DNA from: an uncultured Burkholderiales bacterium
Lineage (GTDB): Bacteria > Pseudomonadota > Gammaproteobacteria > Burkholderiales > Burkholderiaceae_C
Direction of reading: 5' to 3'
Length of the DNA stretch: 5,127 bases
Assembly: GCA_903871865.1 (NCBI GenBank)
Contig: CAIQIL010000422.1
Span: 1 to 5,127 of the forward strand
Shown here: in pieces, positions 1 through 5,127 of the stretch
Layout: each line of letters starts with the position of its first letter
Numbering within the stretch: the stretch's first letter is position 1
The notes under the pieces: model-generated
Databases searched by the model: none
What the model saw: only the letters and a program-made list of their open reading frames with translations
What the model was told of the DNA's origin: nothing
Translations under genes and position numbers: made by a program

Positions 1-2187
1 GGCGTAGAAGCTGAGGTCGTCCGGGTGCTCGCGCGCCATATCGGCCAGCATCAGCGGAAAGGAGTCGGACACGCCCTGCGCGTTGTTGGGCCGTTCGATG
101 ACGCTGACACCGTGGCCGGCGAAGGCCGTGCGCACCACGGCGATGTCTTCGGTGCGCTCGTCGCTGACGATGGCGACGATGCGCCGCCCGTTGAACAGGT
201 CGATGCGCCGCAGCAGCTGTGCGACGTTCCAGCGCCAGGTGCCGCCGCGCACCGGCCACAGGTGGTAGAGCAGGTGGCGCTTGGGTGCGGCCACCAGGGG
301 CTGCAGGTTCAGCGCGACGCGGGTGCGGCTGGACAAATCTGGCAGAGCGGGCTGGGCGGCCTGGGGGCGGCGGAGGGCTGGGCGCATGGGTGCGGCTGGG
401 AGGACGGGGTGTGGCGCGTGCGATGCGTGCGATGCGGCTGGCGCTGCGCTGGCTGGTGTCGCCGGGGTGGGCACCGCCGTGGTGGGCGCCTGGCCCAGCG
501 TCACGTTCAGCGCCACCTGCAGGCGGTCCTGGTAGCGGTGCTGGGACAGCCGGGCACGGCAAGCGGCCAGCACGCGGTCGTGTTCCGTGCGGTCGGCCAG
601 CAGGCGCTGCACCGTGCTCACCAGGGCGGCATCGCCATCGAACACGGGCAGTTCGGGGAAGTGCTGCAGCAGCTCGCTGCGCGGCTCGGACACCACCAGC
701 GCGCCACAGGCCAGGGCCTCGACCACGCGGGGGTTGAGCGATTGCCCGACCAGGCCTTGCGCGTTGAAGTGGTGCTGGTCGCGGAAGACGTTGATGACGA
801 TGTCGGTTTGCTGGTAGAGCGCCGCGGTCTGCGCATGCGGCACGTGTTTGGCCAAGCAGAGGCGCTGCAGCACCGGCGAGCGCCAGGGGCCGCCCACCAC
901 GTAACTCAGCAGGCCGGCATCGGCCAGGCGCAGCAGCATGCGTTCGCGCGTGGGGTTGCTGCCGCCGATGAAGCCGACGCGGTGGCGACGGGCCCCAAGC
1001 ACGTCGTGGCAGTGCACCGGGTCGAAGGCCATGGGCAGGGCGTGGGCGTGCTGGTGGCGCTGCAGCGTGACCGGGTCGTTGACGAGGACGGTGTCGAAGT
1101 GGTGTGACCAGCTGGCCGTGTCGTCCACCTCGTAGGGCTCATCGACCAGCCAGACGGCCCTGTGCCAAGCGGCGCTGTGTGCTTTGACCAAGCGCTCACC
1201 CCAGCGCTGCACGAAGCGCCGCCCGTGCACCACCAGCAGCAGGTCGGGCTGGAAGGCCGCGACCTTCTCGGGCAGGCGAGGGTCGTCCCAATCGGCGTCG
1301 GCATGGGTCAGCCCCAAGGCCTGCGCGGCGTGCCGCAGGCCATCGGCGAAGACCTCGCCACAGGTCAGGAAGCGGTAGTTGACGACGAAGACGCGGCGCG
1401 GGCGGGGGGCGGTGGCCAGGGCCATGTCCGGTGCGTGGCCCGGTGCCGCGTGCGATGCAGCGGCAAGCATGGCGTGGCCGGCCGATGCACCAGCGAAGTC
1501 GCTCAGGGCGAGGCGCGGCAGGCTGTGCAGCCGGCTCAGCGGGCTGAGGTTGACGAGCTCCACCCCCCGCGCCTTCAGCGCTTGCGCCAGTGCGCCGTAC
1601 TCCTGGTCGATGCGGGCCAGGCGGGCGCTCAAGGGGTGCCTGCCGCTGCGCGCGAAGAAGTGGTCCTCGGTGAAGTCCACCCCGATCAGGCCGATGCGCC
1701 GGGCGCCCATCAGCACGGCCAGGCACACCGCCACGTAGGGCGAGTTCTGCGTGTGCGGCAGGCTGCCATCGGCGCCGACCTCGGTGCCACCGTTGGCGCC
1801 CAGCGCGATCTGCACCAGCGGCGGGTTCACCGGGCCCAGCACCTGCGGCGCCAGTTGCGTGAACAGGGCCCGGGCCTGCGACTGGCGCACGTGCGTGAAA
1901 CGGTCGCCGCGGAACTGGCGCGGCGGGTTGAGCACGACGAGGTAGTCGGGTGTGAACAGGCGGCCCACGTCGTTGACGCCGATGGTGACCCAGCCATGCC
2001 GCGCCGCTTGCTCGGCCACGTCCGCCGTCAGCGAGGTGCCGCAGCCGCAGACGATGACGGTGGCTTCCGGGTGGCGCGCTGCAAAGTCCCTGAGCGATCC
2101 GGCATTGCCACCAGCCTGCGCCTGTGACGCCAGGTCTGGCGCTGGCACCCTGGCCTGTGCGAGCGATCGGGGTGGGGCGATGTTCAT
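1..2187 (-). CDS. Multi-domain glycosyltransferase: MAF/DUF115-like, CgeB-like, third domain cut by window edge
   Basis: The frame is open for 729 codons from ATG 2187 to the left edge; the 3' end is missing. Residues about 43-225 look like a Rossmann-type MAF/DUF115-like domain: TVIVCGCGTSL (43-53), IGVNDVGRLFTPDYLVVLN (69-87) and ARRIGLIGVDF (162-172), the last matching the 'lGa..I.liGvDf' signature. Residues 264-548 look like a CgeB/YkvP-type GT-B glycosyltransferase: AVWLVDEPYE (344-353), FDTVLVNDP (364-372), RVGFIGGSNPTRERML, DIVINVF (462-468) and SLNPRVVEALACGALVVSEP (483-502), the usual donor-sugar region. A Pro/Ala/His linker (566-620) leads to a third domain starting RHLLYHLWP and TWRWNVAQLLRRIDLFNGRR (650-669), a module I associate with glycosyltransferase fusions, truncated here. 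No signal peptide or membrane helix is seen, so it is probably cytosolic. The start is chosen because ATG overlaps the upstream stop (ATGA); a GTG at codon 14 is a weaker option. Donor and acceptor cannot be assigned. The CDS is near certain, the CgeB call good, and the N-terminal domain tentative. Confidence 0.87.
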   Translation of the reverse strand, partial: MNIAPPRSLAQARVPAPDLASQAQAGGNAGSLRDFAARHPEATVIVCGCGTSLTADVAEQAARHGWVTIGVNDVGRLFTPDYLVVLNPPRQFRGDRFTHVRQSQARALFTQLAPQVLGPVNPPLVQIALGANGGTEVGADGSLPHTQNSPYVAVCLAVLMGARRIGLIGVDFTEDHFFARSGRHPLSARLARIDQEYGALAQALKARGVELVNLSPLSRLHSLPRLALSDFAGASAGHAMLAAASHAAPGHAPDMALATAPRPRRVFVVNYRFLTCGEVFADGLRHAAQALGLTHADADWDDPRLPEKVAAFQPDLLLVVHGRRFVQRWGERLVKAHSAAWHRAVWLVDEPYEVDDTASWSHHFDTVLVNDPVTLQRHQHAHALPMAFDPVHCHDVLGARRHRVGFIGGSNPTRERMLLRLADAGLLSYVVGGPWRSPVLQRLCLAKHVPHAQTAALYQQTDIVINVFRDQHHFNAQGLVGQSLNPRVVEALACGALVVSEPRSELLQHFPELPVFDGDAALVSTVQRLLADRTEHDRVLAACRARLSQHRYQDRLQVALNVTLGQAPTTAVPTPATPASAAPAASHASHAPHPVLPAAPMRPALRRPQAAQPALPDLSSRTRVALNLQPLVAAPKRHLLYHLWPVRGGTWRWNVAQLLRRIDLFNGRRIVAIVSDERTEDIAVVRTAFAGHGVSVIERPNNAQGVSDSFPLMLADMAREHPDDLSFYA
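328..492 (-). other. Pro/Ala/His-rich interdomain linker in the glycosyltransferase
   Basis: Residues about 566-620 of the glycosyltransferase are almost entirely Pro, Ala, Ser, Thr and His with Arg near the end (PTPATPASAAPAASHASHAP and on). They separate the CgeB-like domain from the third domain. No secondary structure is expected, so it probably acts as a flexible tether. A 9-bp tandem repeat lies within it. Confidence 0.75.
416..433. repeat. 9-bp tandem repeat (gcgtgcgat x2) in linker
   Basis: Two perfect adjacent copies of gcgtgcgat encode the SHASHA stretch of the interdomain linker on the minus strand. The unit is a multiple of three, so copy-number change would keep the frame and alter only linker length. 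A related sequence (cgcgtgcgatgc) recurs near 1448-1459 in the linker between the first and second domains. Confidence 0.7.
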
Positions 2188-2197
2188 GTCGATCGCT
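2162..2197 (-). other. Perfect 8-bp inverted repeat enclosing the coupled start codon
   Basis: The arms AGCGATCG (2190-2197, sense 5' arm) and CGATCGCT (2162-2169, sense 3' arm) are perfectly complementary with a 20-base gap that contains the ATGA overlap. In the mRNA this could form a stem that displays the glycosyltransferase start codon in its loop. Each arm also holds the palindrome CGATCG. It could be a modulator of re-initiation or simply chance in GC-rich coding sequence. Confidence 0.4.
2184..2187 (-). promoter_or_regulatory. ATGA stop/start overlap coupling effector and glycosyltransferase genes
   Basis: The effector ends ...KRST followed by TGA at 2186-2184, and the glycosyltransferase begins with ATG at 2187-2185, giving a four-base ATGA overlap. 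No good Shine-Dalgarno sits at normal distance: the nearest candidate, GAAGGTGA, is about 20 bases upstream. Translation of the second gene therefore probably depends on termination and re-initiation after the first. The two genes are almost certainly co-transcribed. Confidence 0.85.
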
Positions 2198-5127
2198 TCG
2201 GGATGTCACCTTCCCCGCTGTTGATGGGGTGGTCGTTCGTGCTGCCGTGGTCGCTCGAGGAGCTGGGCACGGAGGTGGTGATCTTCTTGATGATGAAGTA
2301 GCGGTCCGGGAAGGTGGACACGGCATTGGTGCGGATGGTGTTGCCCTCCCGAACCCGCACACGCTGGTTGTGCGACGCGTTGATGGCGCTGTTTTTGTGG
2401 GTGGCCAGCGGCCACAGGTTGGCGGTGTCGTCGTTGCCGCGCCAGGTCAGGTCCCGGACGTGGTCGATGGCGTAGTCGTTCTGCCCCGTGAAGCTGATGT
2501 GCTGCGGGTCGCTCGGGCTGAGCGCGCGGAGTTTTTCGATGTGGTTGCGCACCTGCGCCTTCACGCTCTCGCTGCCGCGCGGTTGGCGTCGGATCTTGTC
2601 GCCCACGGCCATGAAGTTGGCATCGGCCACCTGCAGCAGGCGTTCTTCGGTGCGGTCGATGGCGGGCAGGCGGATGCCCTGGCGCGGTGTCCGGTCGGAG
2701 CCACTGCGCAGCTTCAACGTGGGGTACAGGCTGTCGCGCGACTTGAACCATTTGATGGGGATCGGGTCTTGCGCCGAGCCTGTGGGCCATTCGTTGGCGG
2801 CGCCTTCCGGGATGACCAGGATGTTGGTGCCGTCTTCAAAGGTGGGGTTGATCACGCCCCGCACGGCCCAGGTGTTGCCTCTGGCCACGACGTCCAGTTG
2901 CGTCAGCCCATGGCGCACCCGGATCGCCGCCAGCAGCGGGCGCAACACCAGAGCACCCACGCGCTGGCCACCGAAGCGCTGCAGGGCTTGCTTGCCTTCG
3001 GCCACGGCCAGGCGCACGCGTTCGGCCGGTGGCCGGCTGGGGTCACCGCCCAGCACGCGGCTGGCCAGGTTGCCGGCCTGCTGCCGGATCCACGCCACCG
3101 CCCGGTCCAGCATGCGGTCCACCGATGCCTGCAGGTTGCGGATGGTGGTCTGCACCTGCGCGCCGACGTCGCCCAGACCGATGAAGCGCGCCAGGAAGTC
3201 GAGGATGACGGGGATGGTGCGCGCCATCGTGCGCTCGACGAAGTTGGCCGCCGCGCTGACCGCCCCGGAGGCGATGGCCGCGATGGAGTCCACGATGGAC
3301 TCCACCAGGTCCAGGATCTGGTTGATTTTCTGGATGAAGAACTGGACGGTGGTGTAGGTCTTGATGATGGCCTGGACGATGGCCCCCACCGGGCTGAGCA
3401 GCGACAGCAGCTGCTGGATGCCGGCCTGCACCAGGCGCTGCTGGATGAAGCTGCGGATGGCGCCCAGGGCCGATTCGCGCAGGTTGCCGAAGAACTCGCT
3501 GACGCGTTCGCGCAAGGTGGCCACCAGGCCGCGGTCGCGGACATCGCGGATGAACTGCAGCCCGCGCTCCATCGTGGCCATCGCGGGCTCGCCGATCAGC
3601 GTGACCAGCTTGCTGCGCACGCGCTGCCAGCTCAGGCCCAGGATCTGCAGCACGAAACCGACGATGCCCTGCAGGTCCCAGCGCTCGGGCACCTGCACGC
3701 CGGCCGCCGCCACCGGCCCGGTCAACCAGCGGATGACGCCATCGCGCAGGTGGGTGAGGATGTTGGCCATGAACTGGCGGATGCCCTGGCCGATGGCGCC
3801 CATCAGGTTGCGCAGGAAACCCACCGGGTTCTGGATGATGGTGACGAAGGTGGCGCGTGCGCGCATCAGGATGGCCAGGATGCGCCGCCCGCCCGCGCCC
3901 ATGGCCGCTGCGTAAATCAGCTCCAGCAGCTTCATCAGCGCCGCCACGGCGAAGCCCACCAGGTCGCTCATCAGCGGGCGGAACATGCCGACGATGCGGG
4001 TGATGGTGTCGATGGGGTGCATCACATCGGACCGCTGCAGCGAGGCCCAGGCCGCGCTGAAGGTGCCCGTGACGCGGTCCCAGCTCAGGTTGCGCGCGCT
4101 GGTTTCTTGCTGGAACCAGGCGTAGGCGCGGTCGAGCGCGCCGGACTGCACGAGCTGGTCCACCTTCTCGGTGCCGCCAGGGATGAACTCGGCGAAGGCC
4201 CGCACCACCGTCATCGCCGTGCGCGGCACCGGGGCGTTGGTGAAGGGGTCGCGGCCGAGCAGCACCGTCACCAGGCCGTAGCCGGGGATCTGTCGGCAGA
4301 AGTCCGACAGCGGCGCCATGAAGGTCTCTTTCAGCCAGGTGATGGCCTGGGTGATGAGCCCGCCGACGAAGCCGGTGATGCGCGAGATGATGGGCGTGAA
4401 GATGGCCTGTGCGCGCCGCCAGACGTCGCCGGGGCTGAAGATGTCGGTCCAGCTCAGCGAGTCGGTGAAGCGCGTGAAGGCGTCGCGCACGGTCTGGAAG
4501 TTCAGGCCCAGCGCGGCGGTCTGGCCATCCACCCAGGTGGCGATGCGTTCGACGATGCCCTGGCGCTGCAGCACCTGGAACAGCAATTCGCCGCCGGGGA
4601 TGAGGCCGATGAAGGCGCGCAGCACGTTGACGGTGTTGCGCTCGACCGCGCGCATGTTGATGGGGTTGCGCCCGATGACCAGCGTCAGCAGGGTGTAGCC
4701 CGGCACGTTGGCGGCGAGGTCGGCCAGGCCGTCGAGGATGTCGGACAGGCCCAGGCGCTGGACCAGGCCCGAGGGCTGCGCCGTGATCGCTTCGGCGATG
4801 CCGCCTGCCTGGACGTTGCGCTGGATGTCCCGCTGGATGTCACCTTGAACGGCGCGCTGCGCAGCCCCCCCCGTCTGGCGCGAGGCGGCCCCTTGCTGGA
4901 CGGTGTGCGTGAGCTCGTGCGCGATCAGCTCGCGGCCCTCGCTCGTCTCGGGCTGGTACTGGCCGGCGCCGAAAAAGATGTCGCCCCCGGTGGTGAAGGC
5001 GCGTGCGCTCAGGCCGCGGGCGAGTTGCTGGGCGCGGGCGTCGGTGTGGATGCGCACCTGGGAGAAATCGGCGCCGAAGCGGGGCTCCATGAAGCGGCGC
5101 AGCGGCACCGACAGGCCCTGGCCGCCA
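2184..5127 (-). CDS. DUF4157 eCIS-type effector with C-terminal HNH-like nuclease domain (5' end outside window)
   Basis: Residues are numbered from the first full codon (5126). Residues 1-80 match DUF4157: PLRRFMEPRFGADFSQVRIH, an AFTTGGDIFFGAGQY block, and HELTH at 70-74 followed by TVQQ, a zincin-like HExxH motif. Then come tetrapeptide repeats (88-107), two duplicated helical units (141-278 and 280-410) and more amphipathic helices to about 696. That stretch includes a block typical of this family (PVGAIVQAIIKTYTTVQFF, then FVERTMARTIPVILDFLARF). A GNTWAVRGVINP segment and GSAQDPIPIKWFK (783-795) lead to an HNH-like tip (D888-H889, N903 in NLWPL, K911-N912) and a Ser-rich tail. Known: DUF4157 marks effectors linked to extracellular contractile injection systems. 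Inferred: the tip is a DNase or RNase and the N-terminus a loading or processing domain. A GTG at 5108 is not the start, because the family motif continues upstream as GGQGLSVPLRRF, so N-terminal residues and promoter lie off the window. No signal peptide can be judged. Confidence is high for the family and moderate for nuclease activity. Confidence 0.9.
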   Translation of the reverse strand, partial: GGQGLSVPLRRFMEPRFGADFSQVRIHTDARAQQLARGLSARAFTTGGDIFFGAGQYQPETSEGRELIAHELTHTVQQGAASRQTGGAAQRAVQGDIQRDIQRNVQAGGIAEAITAQPSGLVQRLGLSDILDGLADLAANVPGYTLLTLVIGRNPINMRAVERNTVNVLRAFIGLIPGGELLFQVLQRQGIVERIATWVDGQTAALGLNFQTVRDAFTRFTDSLSWTDIFSPGDVWRRAQAIFTPIISRITGFVGGLITQAITWLKETFMAPLSDFCRQIPGYGLVTVLLGRDPFTNAPVPRTAMTVVRAFAEFIPGGTEKVDQLVQSGALDRAYAWFQQETSARNLSWDRVTGTFSAAWASLQRSDVMHPIDTITRIVGMFRPLMSDLVGFAVAALMKLLELIYAAAMGAGGRRILAILMRARATFVTIIQNPVGFLRNLMGAIGQGIRQFMANILTHLRDGVIRWLTGPVAAAGVQVPERWDLQGIVGFVLQILGLSWQRVRSKLVTLIGEPAMATMERGLQFIRDVRDRGLVATLRERVSEFFGNLRESALGAIRSFIQQRLVQAGIQQLLSLLSPVGAIVQAIIKTYTTVQFFIQKINQILDLVESIVDSIAAIASGAVSAAANFVERTMARTIPVILDFLARFIGLGDVGAQVQTTIRNLQASVDRMLDRAVAWIRQQAGNLASRVLGGDPSRPPAERVRLAVAEGKQALQRFGGQRVGALVLRPLLAAIRVRHGLTQLDVVARGNTWAVRGVINPTFEDGTNILVIPEGAANEWPTGSAQDPIPIKWFKSRDSLYPTLKLRSGSDRTPRQGIRLPAIDRTEERLLQVADANFMAVGDKIRRQPRGSESVKAQVRNHIEKLRALSPSDPQHISFTGQNDYAIDHVRDLTWRGNDDTANLWPLATHKNSAINASHNQRVRVREGNTIRTNAVSTFPDRYFIIKKITTSVPSSSSDHGSTNDHPINSGEGDIPKRST
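2271..2666 (-). other. C-terminal HNH-like nuclease (toxin) domain of the DUF4157 effector
   Basis: This is the tip domain of the long effector. Its core reads YAIDHVRDLTWRGNDDTANLWP with LATHKNSAIN directly after, lying at about 2379-2474. The Asp-His pair, an Asn followed by LWPL about 14 residues later, and a third polar cluster (H-K-N, then N) fit the beta-beta-alpha metal layout of HNH/endonuclease VII-like toxins. I recall the DHVRDLxWxG..D...NLWPL pattern from tips of other DUF4157 proteins. Upstream, ADANFMAVGDKIRRQPRG and a charged helix probably belong to the same domain. Metal dependence and the nucleic acid target are inferred. Other HNH-fold roles cannot be excluded by eye. Confidence 0.68.
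3909..4706 (-). repeat. Tandem internal duplication of a ~130-residue helical unit
   Basis: Two successive segments of the effector align end to end: copy 1 at 4293-4706 and copy 2 at 3909-4289. Shared positions include PGY-L-T, GR-P (GRNP/GRDP), V-R, V-RAF, IPGG, L-Q-G, R---W, SL/D/P, F-P, S and GF, in the same order and spacing. Copy 1 opens VPGYTLLTLVIGRNP and copy 2 opens IPGYGLVTVLLGRDP. Divergence is substantial, so the duplication is old and at protein level, not a recent DNA repeat. The unit probably lengthens the stalk between the DUF4157 head and the toxic tip. Confidence 0.8.
4806..4865 (-). repeat. Five tetrapeptide repeats (xxQR-type) after the DUF4157 domain
   Basis: The effector reads AAQR-AVQG-DIQR-DIQR-NVQA, five units of the form (A/D/N)(A/V/I)Q(R/G/A). 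In DNA the two central units are nearly exact 12-bp tandem copies (cgctggatgtcc at 4819-4830 and cgctggatgtca at 4831-4842 on the plus strand), and the flanking units are degenerate. It lies between the HELTH-bearing head and the helical stalk. A further VQR follows about 20 residues later. QR-rich linkers are common directly after DUF4157; a role as a flexible or processed linker is inference. Confidence 0.75.
4865..4872 (-). repeat. Poly-G(8) homopolymer inside the effector coding frame
   Basis: Eight C on the plus strand read as eight G in the sense strand, encoding the end of Thr plus Gly-Gly and the first base of Ala at the end of the DUF4157 domain. Loss of one G would lead to a TGA at 4685-4687; gain of one G would lead to a TGA at 4840-4842. 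Either shift leaves only the DUF4157 head. Eight G is at the low end of tract lengths known for slippage-based switching, so variation here is possible but unproven. Confidence 0.6.

Noticed and set aside
25..2127. Long plus-strand open frames (25-1107 and 1162-2127) over the left half
   Set aside because: Their products are Gly/Arg/Val/His/Gln-rich with no recognisable motif and lie opposite a continuous minus-strand frame with clear glycosyltransferase motifs. They are the usual antisense open frames of GC-rich genes.
2170..2189. Rho-independent terminator at the gene junction
   Set aside because: The inverted repeat there has no following T-run and encloses the start codon of the next gene in an ATGA overlap, so a terminator makes no sense at this site.
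1196..2362. 388-codon minus-strand frame spanning the gene junction
   Set aside because: It is out of frame with both real genes, its product is Pro/Arg/Ala/Thr-rich low complexity, and it would overlap the end of the effector and the first half of the transferase.
2488..3915. Plus-strand frames 2488-3357 and 3361-3915 opposite the effector
   Set aside because: Ser/Arg/Met-rich products without motifs, antisense to well-conserved helical sequence of the effector.
3909..4706. Phage tail tape-measure protein as the identity of the long helical region
   Set aside because: The helical repeats and length invite this call, but the DUF4157 head and the HNH-like C-terminus fit an effector better, and no tail genes are visible.
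5106..5108. GTG at 5108 as the effector start
   Set aside because: In-frame sequence upstream (GGQGLSVPLRRF) continues the conserved start of DUF4157, so this codon is an internal valine and the true start lies beyond the right edge.

Overview
The window is a compact, high-GC, two-gene stretch with both genes on the minus strand. Neither gene is complete: the upstream gene runs off the right edge at its 5' end, and the downstream gene runs off the left edge at its 3' end. Strong third-position G/C use and the two protein families suggest a high-GC Gram-negative environmental bacterium. A Burkholderiales-like betaproteobacterium is my best guess, but this rests on composition only and confidence is low.

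Right part (2184-5127, minus): a very long protein of at least 980 residues. It begins with a DUF4157 domain carrying an intact HELTH zincin-type motif. A short glutamine-rich tetrapeptide repeat follows, then about 560 residues of glycine-punctuated amphipathic helices whose first part is a clear tandem duplication. Next come a short mixed alpha/beta region with a GSAQDPIPIKWFK segment and a C-terminal HNH-nuclease-like domain (DH...NLWPL...KN). This is the architecture of polymorphic effectors associated with extracellular contractile injection systems (eCIS): a constant leader and stalk with a variable toxic tip. The contractile machinery itself is not in the window.

Left part (1-2187, minus): a continuous open frame of 729 codons with no stop before the window edge, sharing an ATGA stop/start overlap with the effector gene. 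It encodes a modular protein: an N-terminal MAF/DUF115-like nucleotide-sugar-binding type domain, a CgeB-type glycosyltransferase domain, a Pro/Ala/His linker, and the start of a third domain (WRWNVAQLLRRIDLFNGRR) often found with glycosyltransferases.

Together, a nuclease-tipped DUF4157 effector appears translationally coupled to a multi-domain glycosyltransferase rather than to a recognisable immunity gene. Whether the transferase modifies the effector, the injection particle or an unrelated surface glycan cannot be decided from this window. There is no intergenic space of note, and I see no RNA gene, insertion sequence, CRISPR array or terminator.
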